A stretch of DNA of 64,000 nt from Diaporthe sp. PMI_573 (lineage: Eukaryota; Ascomycota; Sordariomycetes; Diaporthales; Diaporthaceae): contig JAJTUP010000022.1 of NCBI GenBank assembly GCA_021399435.1, positions 186,001 to 250,000 on the forward strand, written 5' to 3'. The notes under the pieces are model-generated. The model was not told the origin of the DNA. It did not search any database and worked only from the letters and a program-made list of their open reading frames with translations. Numbering within the stretch: position 1 is the first letter of the stretch; every line of letters begins with the position of its first letter. Positions 21,302 through 33,019 of the stretch are shown one piece after another. The translations under genes and the position numbers were made by a program.

Positions 21302-24300
21302 ATGAGCGGCCTCGAAATGGGTTTCGACGGCCAAGCGAGCCAGGACAAAGCAGATGTCAGCTCCGGCGCACAGCGGCTACCGGCGACTGGGCCCTTCGTG
21401 CTGCGCACGCTGCTCGAGGACGTGCCACTCTCCGAGGACGGGGACAACGACGATGTCAAGATCAACTTCGTCGAGTATCTTGGTAAGACCAGCCTGGTAA
21501 CTCCGGCTTAGCAATTGGCCCATTCTGACTTCTACTTGCCAGGCGGAAACCTCTACATAGGCACCTCTGCCTCGGAACTCCTACACTTCGTCCAGATCCC
21601 GCCCGATCCCGCCGACAGAGCCAGCCAGCCAGTCTTCATCCTCGCCTCAAGGTTGCGCCCGACATATATCGAGAGTTCGGTTGCCGGAAACGCAAAGCCC
21701 GGGGTGCAGCAGATTCTCCTGCTGCCCAGAGTCCAGAAGGCATGCGTGTTGTGCAACAATACCGTCACATTCTACTCCCTCCCAGAGCTCAGCCCCGTCT
21801 TTGGGACCGTACGGGTCAAGAACTGCTATTGGATTGGAGGCCTGGATCTAAACATCTCAGAGAACGATAATAATGGCCATGATGACGGGCGTCCCGTCGG
21901 GGAGACCATCTTGTTGTCACTTGCCCGCAAGATACAGGTCGTTCGGGTTGGTGAGGATGCCAGAGTGTTCAAGGTGAGACATCACGGCGCAATGGGGGCG
22001 AAACGAGGCCTGCGTGTGTGCTGACATGGGCGAAGCAAATCGATTTCGCCGGCAGCACGATTTCAGTCCGGAGAGATTCGATAGCATGCGTAGCCGACTC
22101 GAGGAACTACGCTCTCTTGGATGTAACCCGCCAGCTGAAGATACCCCTTATGGCCATTTCTTCCCTCGACGATTCGCAGCCGAATATGGGCCAGGCTCAG
22201 AACATTGCTGGGAATTCCGACGTCGGGATCTTGCGCAGCGCGTCTTCGGCACAAAATAGACCTTCAAGCTCAGGCACCAACGACGGTCACGGCCATAGTC
22301 GGAGTACAAGTCTAGGAAATTTCATGTCCCAGGCCATCAAAAGGCAGAATAACAGCGAAGGCTATGACTCCGATCATCAGCAAGGATCCGACACTCCGCA
22401 GCGATCAGGCAGCCCTGCGCAACAATCCACTCAAGGCCCAGTCTCGACAGATAAATCTTTGCCCAGCCCTCCCAGTGGAATGGCCCAAGCTTCAAAGCCT
22501 CCTGCTGCCGCTCCGGTGATTTTGAAGGCACATATAGCATCACCCACCTCTGAAGAATTTCTTCTTGTGACCGGCACTGGTCCTCATGATCCTGGCATAG
22601 GCATCTTTGTGAACCTCGACGGTGACCCCACAAGACCTACTCTGGAATTTGACAGATATCCCAAGGAGATAGTTGTCGATGGAGGAGTCGCGGACTTGTC
22701 ATCCTCAAGGCCGTCCATGGGTGAAGAAGAGGAGGGTTACGTTCTTGCTTCGATGGGCAAGGAATTTCAGGACGGTCTCCACAATGGCCTTGAAATACAG
22801 CGCTGGGATTTGAATGTTGGTGAGGAAGTGCCTACCAAGCACTGGCTCGAGGCTCCTTCAACCGAAGAATCTCCAAATGATGCCAAGACACCTTCACTTG
22901 GTATCAAGTCACTCATGGGGACAGAGGAATCCAATCTTCAAGAAATTGTGGACAAGCTTTGCCAAAAGAAGTTTTCTCCGTTCTCTGGAAGTCAGCTGGA
23001 ATCATCGGCAATGTCACTCAAAAGCTTGGATTCTCGGACAGCTCTTTCAATGGAGAGAGTTTCTAAAGAAAGGGAACTCTTCGAAAGGGACGACGACGAA
23101 TCCCCATTGCCTGATGGCTGGGAAGCTATGAGGAACGAAGAAGAGCAGGATTTCGCCAAGCGATTTGCCACGACCACCTCCCGCCTCGCAGTCTGGTCCG
23201 GGAATCACATATGGTGGGCGGTCAGGAACCCACTACTTCTGCAACTTGATGCGAAGATTGAGTGTTCAGCCATGGAGGCACACGAAGCACCTCACACGGC
23301 AGAGGAACGCCGTCAGTTGTTCTCCATCCTGGCAACAATCAGAGGAAGAGATGCAAGAACCGAGCTCGAGTTCATGACATTCAGTTATATCAAGCAGAGG
23401 GCAAGCGTGCTTTTATTTACGAGCTTCCTTCACTCAAAGGAGACACCTTTCCCGCCCGAGCTTAAGGCCATGGAAGAAGTACTCCTCGATTCGAGCTTAG
23501 ACCCGAGAGTCGTTCTCGGTCTGATCCCAGGCTTACGAAATGAAATAATCGAGACCAGGAAGGGGATTTGGATATTTGGGGGCGTCAAAGCAGCAGTTGA
23601 GAGGTACATGGCCTCTGAGAAGTTCAATCAAGAAGGGCAGACTATCGACAGTCTGGGGCAAACAACCCTCCTATTTGTCAAATCATACCTTTGGGGCGTC
23701 CGTCGCAAGAAAGGCATGGCAAGCACAGCAAACGCGAGCGAGGTGTTCAGAACCGTGGATGCTGCCCTGTTGGTGGCTCTGCTGGAGCTTGACAAAGACT
23801 CGCCAAAGGGCATGGGCAGGAGTGGTAGCATTCGATCCGAGGTGTACGAGCTAGTGGACAAAGGTGTTGATTGTTTTGACCGAGCCGTGGACCTACTCGA
23901 ACATTACAACCGTCTCTTCGTCCTGAGCCGTCTCTATCAAAGCCGCAAGATGTCGGCCGACGTCCTGGCGACGTGGAGGCGCATCATTGAAGGCGAGCAA
24001 GACAATGGCGGCGAGTTCCGCGATGGTGAGATGCGCGTGCGCGAGTATCTTTCCAAAGTCAGCAGCCAGCCTCTCGTGCAAGAATTCGGCATATGGCTCG
24101 CAAATCGCAATCCGAAGCTTGGTGTGCAAGTCTTCGCAGATGACAAGGGCCGCGCTCCGAAATTTGAGCCAGCGCACGTCGTCGGCATCCTGCGTGAGCA
24201 AGCGCCCGATGCCGTGAAATATTACCTAGAGCATCTGGTGTTTGGGAAGGGGCACACCAAGTACGTGAATGAGCTCATCACATACTACCTCGACATCGTC

Positions 24301-25047
24301 ATCCGCGAGCTCCAATCTTCACCCCAAGCCCGCGAGGCCATAGCCTCCACGTATCAAGCGTACAGGGCGCTGAGGGCACCAAAGCCGACGTACAGGCAGT
24401 TCCTCAAGGATAATGCACCTCCGGACGACGAAGTCTGGCACAGTCGGCTACGCCTTCTGCAGCTGCTTGGCGAGTCACATGAGTACGATTTCAAGGCCAT
24501 CAGGTCGAGAATCAGCGAGGCCCTGCCTGCCGACAAGGCGGAGGAGCAACTGCTGGTCCCAGAAGCAATCATCCTCGACGGGAGGGAGCGCAAGCACGAG
24601 GAGGCGCTCCGGCTCCTCGTCCACCGCCTGGGAGACTTCGACACGGCAGTGTCGTACTGCCTCTACGGCGGTGCGAGCATCTACATCCCCCAGTCCGGCC
24701 GGCGCGAGTCCCTGCCCAGCGAGGAGACCCAGGCGGGCCTGTTCCGCGCGCTGCTGGGCGAGTTCCTCGCGATCGAGGACGTCAGCGACAGGGTCGAGCA
24801 GACGGGCGCCCTGCTGGAGCGGTTCGGCGGCTGGTTCGACGTCATGGACGTGCTGGAGCTGATCCCGGAGGAGTGGTCCGTCGACGTCGTGGCCGGCTTC
24901 CTGGCGACGGCGCTGAGGCGGCTGGTCGCCGAGAGGCACGAGACCGACATCGCGAGCAGGCTGAGCTCGGCGGAGAACCTCCGGGTGAGCTGGGACCTGA
25001 TCGCCAAGATGGACGAGAAGGGGCCCACGGTTGAGACGGGCGGTTGA
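21302..25047 (+). CDS. VPS3: CORVET subunit Vps3 (TGFBRAP1 family)
   Basis: Three exons: 21302-21482, 21543-21973 and 22036-25047, joined by GTAAGA...CCAG and GTGAGA...GAAG introns with CTGAC branch sites. The product has 1207 residues. The N-terminal third is a CNH-type beta-propeller: a LYIGTSASELLHF strand pattern, then QQILLLPRVQKACVLCNNTVTFYSLPEL and CYWIGGLDLN. A Ser/Gln/Pro-rich loop of roughly 100 residues (about 255-365) interrupts it. The rest is alpha-solenoid with the Vps39 domain 1 and domain 2 regions. The end has the typical EAIILDGRERKHEEALRLLVHRLGDFDTAVSYC block, followed by LLERFGGWFDVMDVLELIPEEWS. Family knowledge: Vps3 is a Rab5/Vps21-side subunit of the CORVET tether that acts in early endosome fusion. 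The Vps39/Vam6 paralogue (HOPS) is the alternative, but the N terminus fits the Vps3/TGFBRAP1 type better. The tiny uORF overlapping the start may tune translation. Confidence 0.87.
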
Positions 25048-27056
25048 GATCGGCCAGGCGCTGTGATACCCGATAGTAATTTGATTCACAACACATTGGA
25101 ATGAATCGATGCTGACGCCTCCTGCGTTCTGATTATGACTGTGGAATGCCAGCAGGAACCATCCGCCGGCTGCCTCCATACCCTCCAGTTTCCCCCTCCC
25201 CGTGTTTCTTTTCTGGCACCCTTCTTCTAGTGCTGTAAGCCTTGTAGTGCCCAGGATCGTTCCCCGAGGCCTGCATTGCTCCCGCATTTCCACACCCATG
25301 TGCTTGCCCACAACATCTCGAGGTGTGGTTGTGAGTAACTGGATAAGAGATTACAATACTGTCCTCTGCCCATGCTAGACTATCACTTTCTCGGCAGTTT
25401 CTACTCGATGATCGTAGGCGAAAACGTTTGCCTTACTCCCCTGGCTGCCCGGGATTCGACATTCTTTCCAGTACGATTCTTCCACGGTCGATTGGCAAGA
25501 CGGTGAAGTCTTCACTTGTTCTCGCTCCTGCTATTTGACGCTGTTGTAGCACTTGCTATAGCCTCAGGGCTGAGTCCGAGTCACGTAAGCGTTGCTACTG
25601 CATTGCAAAGACAACGATGTTGCTCCACGGGATTATAGATTGGTAGCAGGATATGGACTCAGACGCATGATCAGATTCAGAATCGGACAGGACCTCAACC
25701 TCGGATCTCCCTTGGTGCAATAAACCGACCTCGAAATGGATGACAAGACGTAAGAAACACTGGGGCAATGGTAGGACGAACATGGCAGATGAGACGTTCG
25801 TGAGCATACATTTGCGCCAAGTTCAGCCACGCAGCTGGCCAAACATGTCGAGAACATCTCGTACCTCTCCCACGCAGCTTCCACTCTCATCTCAATCTTC
25901 CCAGAACACTGCTGAAACCCCTCGAAGACAGCAATTCCGGCACCCTCCGGATGAGTTTGTTCCATCTAGCCGAGCGGCTGTTCGTATGGGATCACAGACA
26001 GTCAGCAAGAAGATCTCGACCGAGTCGATTCCATGTGGTGCGACATGATCCATCAAACAACCCTTGAAAATGTGATTTTGTCTCGGTTGTGACAGTACTT
26101 GTCGTGAAACCACTGGAAGCCGAAATTCCAGGAAATGCGTGACGATCGTGGTGTAATTCGGGCATCATATGAACATCATGCCCATCCGAAATGTTGAATT
26201 ATCAGAACAAAACAAGAAATGAGGTGCTGACCTCGGCCGGTACGAGACATCGTACAACTTTGGTGGAAGAGAATGCGTCGTAGCATCAACAAGCCATGTT
26301 CGGAGGTGCCCGAGCGGATTCTCACCTGCTTTGCCCATATAAAAGTCCACACAAGGAAGCTAGATGGAGAGCGCTGGTAGTTTGAAGGTCAACCACAAAA
26401 TCCACCCAATATCCCATTCCATATCAGATATCCGCACCATGTGATGAATATAGGCGCATCACGACAGCAACCAACGCCCTTTGTTTCCAGAAGCATCCGA
26501 GGCGACCGGCGCCGCGACCTATCTCCTGCCCACCTCCTCCGGCGCGCAGCGGTCGTACCTATGGAAGTAGCATTGCACCGGCTCCCAATCAGCTACGACC
26601 CGGTAAGTATGAGGATCATCGGTAACCAAGCGGGAGAATTATACAGAGCGCGCAAAGCCCTCACTGCGGAGAAAGTCCTGGATCGGTAGCGTTTCTAAAT
26701 TTCTATGCTGGGTGGTCTTTATCGACAATGGCCATCTCCCACACAACGCCTATTCGGCACTAAACCCACTTACAACCCCACCACTGGCCCGTTGCTATGG
26801 AAAAAGGAAACCATTAGCTGTCGCTCAGCGGTGACTGTGTGTGCTGGGCTATGCGGCGACGAGGCGCGGTTTATGCTCCGTCGGATGCTGGTCATCGGCC
26901 TGGGAGGGTTTCCTGCCCACTCGATACACACATACATCTCCAAAAGGATATGGGCACCCAGTGACAAGTGCTGGCGGCCCACGACGACTCACACGGTCGT
27001 GATCATCACCGCCCTTTTCTGTGGTATCATCCATATTGCCAACAGGATGCCCTCCC
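25048..27056. other. gene-free stretch between VPS3 and EFM7 3' ends
   Basis: This interval lies between convergent genes. No gene is supported. A minus-strand frame at 25633-25965 starts MEQTHPEGAG and has a helical stretch (SGKIEMRVEAAWERYEMFSTCLASCVAELGANV) that might be an exon of a small coiled-coil protein. I could not connect it to neighbouring exons or to a family, so it is not called. Confidence 0.4.
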
Positions 27057-28256
27057 TCAAGGCGCAGTCCTCTTCAGCACGGCAAAGACAAGCCACCTCT
27101 TCCGGCCCACGGGGTCCTCAATGCCCCTGTCCAGGACCCATTCCCTCTCAAGACCGTCGCAGTCCCTCTCCCAGATACTCTCCACCTCGAGTCCCAAGCC
27201 AGCCAGGCACTGGCCGTCAAAGAACCCCCTCATCTTCTCCCGGCCCGTATGGAAGCCCGCGACGACCCATGCCCTCGCCTCAGCGGTGTCGGCCAAGAAC
27301 CACTCGACAGACTTGAGCAGGTTCTCGTGCTGCCACGGCATCCACAGGCAGTCGCACACAAACACCCGATCGAAGGCGCGGCGGCCCTTCTCCGCGAGCG
27401 GGGTGGCCAGCTCGCCCCACGCGTGGCCCTCGACCTCGACGGGGGCGACGGACCCGGAGGGCGACAGCTCGGCGCGGGAGTTGCGCGAGGCGTTGGCGGT
27501 GAGGTTGGAGATGACGACGGGTGCGGGGTAGTCTGTCAGGACAACGCGGTTTGCGCCGAGGAGGGCGGACAGCAGCGAGGGCAGGGCGGTCCCCGCGCCG
27601 AGCTCGAGGACGGAGCGGCCTTTGACGCTGAAGGTGGACAGCGCGGGGCCCAGGGGGCTCTCGACGCCGCCCTGCTCCGGGCCGAGGCCGAGGGTGCCGG
27701 ATTCGACGAACTCGGCCAGCAGGAGGGAGGCGTTCCAGAGGTAATGGCTAAAGAGCTTGCGGTCGTCGTCGCCTACCGCGTCTGCCAGGCTGATGTGCAG
27801 GGGCCCGGGCAGATAGGGTGACTTGTACAGGAGCCCGTGATCGGCATCGCCATCTGCGAGGCGTTAGCAAGAGTGTCCGTCTTCATGTCTCTGTCTCTGT
27901 CTCTGTCTCTGTCTCTGTTGGGCAGTGCAGTGTAATGTGCACAGGGACTCTTCTTGGGCAGGGCAGGTTGGTTCGCAGCCGAGAGGCGGATCATTATAAT
28001 AGCAGCAGCTGCAGTAGCAATAGTACAGTACAGTACACAGGGCAACGCCATTCAACCGCTCCGAGCCAACATGCGCATAACCAACCGCCTGCCCCCCTGA
28101 GCACCTCACCTCACCTCACCTCACATCACATATCGAGACACACTCACGTTGGTTCATCACATCATCCGGGAAGATCACGCCGAGCGACGAGCCGAAGAAG
28201 TCCTCGGGGTCCTCGGCAGGAGCACCCGTGAGGGTGATGCGAGAGGTCAAGGCCAT
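27057..28256 (-). CDS. EFM7: Efm7/Nnt1-type protein lysine methyltransferase
   Basis: Two exons: 28148-28256 and 27057-27853. The 294-nt intron starts GTGAGT and ends CTAACGCCTCGCAG. The joined frame encodes 301 residues. Exon 1 (MALTSRITLTGAPAEDPEDF..., then GVIFPDDVMNQ) carries the conserved fungal Efm7/Nnt1 N terminus. In exon 2 the SAM-binding glycine motif I (VLELGAGTALPSLL) begins near residue 118. A later block, DRVFVCDCLWMPWQHENLLKSVEWFL, ends in AWVVAGFHTGREKM, followed by an RKRWLVFAVL C-terminal strand. This is the seven-beta-strand methyltransferase family 16 layout. Family knowledge: Efm7 modifies the N terminus and nearby lysine of translation elongation factor eEF1A; older annotation calls it nicotinamide N-methyltransferase. 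It is divergent from the AhpD-like gene at 29721. Confidence 0.85.
27886..27918. repeat. (TGTCTC)n microsatellite in the EFM7 intron
   Basis: Five to six copies of TGTCTC (GAGACA on the coding strand) lie within the EFM7 intron. A second short repeat, CACCT/CTCAC type, is at 28102-28130 near the donor. Together they explain much of the length of this intron. Confidence 0.85.
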
Positions 28257-29720
28257 CTCTACCTATGTCCGGTATCTCCAGTATTGGCTGGTTGTGTAAT
28301 GTGTGTTTGAGTCCCCCTCAGCCAGCCAGCCGCTCTCCTGCCTTTGCTCCAGCCTGCCCTCTCTCGTCCCTGTGGTGTGCCAGTGCCAGTGGCTGGCTGG
28401 CTGCCTGCCCTGCCTGCCAGTCTTCCGTCTGGCAAAGCTCAAAATAGCTCCCCACGGCACGTATCCGCAGTGAGTGTGCGTATCAACACCAGAGGCCCTG
28501 GTCCAATAGGCGACGGGCAGACGAGGCGACAACAGCCGACAGGGATGATGATGAAGAAATCAATAGGGCAATTAATAATCGATAAACCAGGTACAACAAC
28601 GTGTCTGCAGCTTCGCGTGTGAGCAGCAGCGGTAGCGAGAAAAAAAACTCGGTGTTCGTTTCACACAGCCCTACTGTTAGCAAGTAGCAAGCACTTCGCC
28701 GCACGGCAAGCATAGCCACCCTCGGCGCCTGGCAGTGCCCTTGTGGCCCCGTGCCCCTGTGCCTGCAGTTTGCTGTGTGTGCTGTCGGCAGTAGCCCACT
28801 ATTTTTGGGTCCTGCTCCTCTCTACCACAGTATTCCCTAGCAGCAACGGCCCTGCGCAAACGACACCACACGGTCCACACCACACCACAACCACACACAC
28901 ACCCTACGTACCAACACGCGCGCAACACGGCTCGGCAGAGAGTCTCCGATGCGGCCTCCGGCCCCCAATGCTGCTCTGCTTCGTGTCCCATGCATATACC
29001 CACCCACCCACACACACACACACACACGATCTGTCGCGCAGTGCATGCTTTCTTCGGTTGAGGGCTTCCTTCTTTGGTCTGTTGGTTTGGGTGCTTACCA
29101 TCAAGAGCCTCCTTCGCGGCAAACAGACAGGCCAGACTGGAAGAACCGGGGCATAACGGTGGGGGCCTACCTTCCATCCCATGACTCCTGCTGCACGATG
29201 GATCTTGTGTCTCCCACCACCCACTCCTACCAGAAAACCCTCGATCGGCATCCCACCGGAATATCATTGCAGCTTGCCAAGGGCTCCCAGGCCCGGAATT
29301 TGGGGGCCATGATGTCGTCTGTCTCTGCCTGCCTGTCTGTCTGTCTGTCATTTGTTGCTGACGGATTCGAAAGTCCTACCTCCCCTTCGCCGGGAGTCAC
29401 ATCTGGTCCCCAGGTTCCACTTTGAAGCGCCTCGTCCCGTAATCCTCCTCCTACGGGTCTACTAGACTGCCTACTTTGCCGAGGGATCAATAGTGACCTT
29501 CTCGTCTGATTAATTGCCGACAAAGCTTGAAAGCCGAAGCCCGCGGCGCTTGTCGAAACACAAACTAGATTGACTATTCGTGACATGCGCACGGCTCAGC
29601 CAGAGCTAAGAAGACAGCCCCCACCTCGAGGTCCCTGTGAAAGGTCCCGGAAGGATTCCATCACAAAGTCGCGACCTCACCACCATCACCACCACCCCCA
29701 CCACCACAGTACAACCACAA
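28257..29720. promoter_or_regulatory. divergent intergenic region, EFM7 and AhpD-like gene
   Basis: This 1.46-kb interval holds the 5' regions of both divergent genes. No gene is seen. It contains a CA-rich tract (28990-29030), a TCTG/CTGC tract near 29320-29347, and a CACCA-rich leader directly before the ATG at 29721. Confidence 0.45.
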
Positions 29721-31021
29721 ATGTCCGGAAACCGCCCCACCTCCCTCACCCCGCGGCTGCTGGACACCCTGCGCAGCCAGCCCGGCATGCCAGGCGACAT
29801 ATGGTACGCCGTCGTCGCCACCACGCTGTGCGTCCTGAATAGGCCGGAAGAGATCCAGGACGTATACAGGCACGCCGTGGTGGCAGGCGCAGGCGCAGGT
29901 ACCGCGGGTGTGGTCGCAGATCACGCGCGACAACTGAGAATAGCGCGGCGCCTGCGCGAGGCTTTGCTCAAGACGTCCGCCATAGGCGGGCTGCCAAAGG
30001 TAAGCAGGCAATCAAAAGCAAGCAAAGCATGGCGCGGCAAGCCTTTACGAGAGGGCAAACCACGACGCCCGCGTCTAGCGGCACCCCCATCCTCCTTCCT
30101 CATGCCCTGACCATCACCCTGCTCTCCCCGTCCCCTGAAGCCTGCTTCTGCTCCCGACCCACCCGACTGACCCGTCACCTTTCCTGCCCTGACCTATTTG
30201 TCCCCCGCGTGCACGTAGACCATCAACGCCCTTCAGGAGCTCAAGAAGGCTGTGCCGCCGGGGTGCCTCGACGAGCCGCAAGGCGCGTCCCCGACCAACC
30301 GCCGTCGCGATGTCTACGACACGTCCGCGCCAGACATCCTAAGGCGCGGCAGGCGCTTCTTTGACGGGTGCTACGGCAAGGTCGCCCCGCGCGTCATGAC
30401 ATCTCTGGACAACTGCGGCACCGAGGACCTTGGCCTCGCCGTGCGCCTAGCATATGGCTACCTCCTTAGCACCACCTCCGTGCTGTCAGAGGCCGAGACC
30501 TCCTTCGTCATGATAGCGGGCCTGATACCGCAGGATGTGAGTCCGACCCCTCACAATCTCCCCGGGGCCATCATGAGGCGTGGGCGAGACATCCCCGCGG
30601 TGCCTAGTAGCAGAGGGGATGGGGGATGGGGGATGAGATTGGGTGGGTGCACGTAGCGCGTTGGGCGCCGCATGTGAGGTACCCGCCCGACAGGCGAAAG
30701 CACAACAGGAAAACGAGTCGCAGTGGCGCCGCCCCGGAAGGGCAGAGGGGGCCTGAGGAGAGCGAAATCCAGGAGAGGGCGGACAGGATTGGTGCAGAGC
30801 CTGAGCGGCAAGCAGCGCCGGAGCTAATGCGGGCACGACAGGTAAACCCCCAACTCAAAGGGCACCTTAGGGGTGCCCTGAACGGCGGCGCAAGCGTTGA
30901 GCAGGTGCGCGCTGTGAGACAGGTCTCCATCCAGGTCTGCCGGGCGTCGGGCATGCGACTGCTCACGGCCGACGACCCTCCTGACCGCTGGGGCTGGCGG
31001 GCCGAGGTTCAGGACCTCTGA
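29721..31021 (+). CDS. AhpD/carboxymuconolactone decarboxylase-like protein
   Basis: Three exons: 29721-29999, 30219-30536 and 30842-31021, all joined in phase 0. The introns are 219 nt (GTAAGC...CGTAG) and 305 nt (GTGAGT...GACAG). The 258-residue product has the fungal CMD-like/AhpD-like arrangement. An N-terminal helical half begins LTPRLLDTLRSQPGMPGDIWYAVVATTLCVLNRPEEI. A middle segment with RRFFDGCYGKVAPRV follows. Then comes the C-terminal core GLIPQDVNPQLKGHLRGALNGGASVEQVRAVRQV plus a last helix. The join QD-VNPQLKGH across intron 2 supports the exon calls. Classical AhpD-fold peroxidase partners use a CxxC motif; I see none here, only isolated cysteines, so enzyme activity should not be assumed. 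No signal peptide is seen. The substrate is unknown. Confidence 0.82.
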
Positions 31022-32764
31022 GCAGACCTGCCCGTGAGCAATACACGGCCTTGCTGTCTCGCCGCCGTCGGACGTGGGCCAGGCTGAGGTGTGAACTAAC
31101 CAGGGTGCCAGGACATGGTTGGACTGAGAGACACGCACCGCACAACCTGAATTCCCGCGCTCCGGAGGGCGAACGTTCCGTCCCGCTGCGGAACAAGACT
31201 AGAATTCTTGGGAATGGGGCGTGGCGTTGCTAGCTGGCAAGAAAGCAACTAGAGGTGGCGATATACCTAGAAACAACTGCGAAGTTGATGTTAGACCCTG
31301 TAGACCTAGATGGCATGCTTGAGAGAGGCCCATGAGAGAGGATTAATGCATATTGTTTGAGAAGGTACCATGAGATTGCAACCCGCCAACAGACACATGC
31401 CATGACAGCCATTGGGGGCCAAAAGCTCGGGGTAGAGGCGCTAGGCCTGGGGGCACGCATCTCCGGGCGTCGTGCTATCATCGCCCACTGCTGCAAGCCT
31501 AGCAGAGGCCAGTAATTCAGTCCGTGAGTCAGGCAGCTAGTGGTCCTCGCCCTTGCTTACCCAGGCGCCGCCGCTGTTCCGCGTCCCTGGGGAGTCCAGA
31601 ACACCCTGAAAGCTGTGTGGGAATGAGGCTCAAAATTGCTGACCGGGGTGGAGGGGTGCATGTGCGTGTGTGAGAGTATGTGTTGTCCTCCGCCGATTCG
31701 CATGAGGCGAGCGGGCCCCCTTGCGAAGAATCCTGGCGGCCGCACCTTGCCTTGCTTCCTTGGGCGAAACCTCTTGCGAATCCTTCCGGACGCGCTGTCC
31801 CGCCGTGGGTCCCCATTTGCTCCCCTGTGGTGGCGGCGGTGTGTGCCAAGTCCTCAAAGTACCACGCGCCCAAGCGAGGGTCCATGCTGCCCTCTCGGGC
31901 AAGGGTGCGCAGGGGGTGGTGGTAGTAGGATTGCGGGCTTCCTCCACTTTTTGTCTATCATGCCCATTAGTGCTTTACTATCACTGTGGCATTTGCTCTG
32001 TACTGTAACATGCGCGCCTGTATTGGGAGGGGTGGAGGTCGACAACGCATCACGTTGGATCGCCATTCCACCCTGGAAACGACATGGAACGTGCGGGCAC
32101 AGGCAGCGACCATTGTTCACAGTGCACAGTACTAGAAGTATTAGAGTGCACAGGATGTATTTTGGTGCTGAGATTGACCGGGCCATCACGGGGCAAGTGT
32201 GATGTTGGGCTTTGCCGCAAATCTCCGGACGTCGGACGGGACGATGAGGGAATTCCTTCGTCGCATGGGAACAGCAGTGGAGACCACGGCCCATCCATCC
32301 ATCCACACAACAATCATCTTTTGTTGAGGCGGCTCTACCTGGCGTCGCCTTGAAACGCTGACTGACTGCTATGCAGCGCAAATGGATGCGGTAGGTAGCA
32401 CGGACGTACATATGGTATACAAGTGATTGGTATTAACTGTGGCGGTGGATTGACCTGGGGCCTGCATTGTTTGACACACCGTCGATGCGGAGCTGGTAGA
32501 TACTGAGTGTCCGATGCTGACTCAAGCCCTTGTGCATGATGTTTATGATCGCCGACCTAGATTGACGAGGATCCCGAGATCACCAGCAACACCTTCCAAT
32601 GGGGTGTGGCTCCTCATCTCGGATAGCCTATGTCCCGAGCCAGGTCTAAGACTTGTTCGCGCAACAGGCCCCCCTACCAAGAACAGCATTATACGGGTCT
32701 CTGCTCCATGGGCTTCGTAGTCGCGGGGAATCTACGTGCGTGGGCCCAGGCGTCAACATCCAGC

Positions 32765-33019
32765 CAGCCCGTCTGCAAAAGAAACCGCCGCTAACTCCAA
32801 GTACCACCAAAACCTTTCGTGTTAGTATCCTAATTATTCCACAACCACATCATATGTGCTTGATTATTATTAAATCATCATCTTCAGAATAGGTGTCTGA
32901 TTTGAATCATATTAAAATATTTGTTAGAATCGATGGTTGTGGTGGTAAAATAGGTGGAAGGGTTGCGGGGTCCTGATTTTGGTACAAAGCTACCGGCGGT
33001 TTCTTTTGCAGACGGGCTG
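32765..33019. mobile_element. MITE-like element with 26-bp terminal inverted repeats
   Basis: CAGCCCGTCTGCAAAAGAAA followed by CCGCCG (32765-32790) recurs as its exact reverse complement at 32994-33019, giving 26-bp perfect terminal inverted repeats. The same five bases, CCAGC, flank both ends directly (32760-32764 and 33020-33024), as a target-site duplication would. Inside the arms there is weaker inverted similarity (GTACCA and CCACAACCA in both arms). The 255-bp interior is much more AT-rich than its surroundings and has no coding capacity. This fits a non-autonomous DNA transposon whose perfect ends suggest recent movement. The superfamily is unclear: the 5-bp duplication does not match TA (mariner), TTAA (piggyBac) or 8 bp (hAT). 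Confidence 0.78.

Noticed and set aside
25633..25965. Possible small helical protein exon on the minus strand
   Set aside because: The stretch around AAWERYEMF is suggestive, but no matching exons, start context or family could be identified.
26441..27531. Long plus-strand frames opposite EFM7 (for example 27021-27821)
   Set aside because: They are antisense shadows of the GC-rich EFM7 exon; the minus-strand translation has the methyltransferase motifs and proper splice sites.
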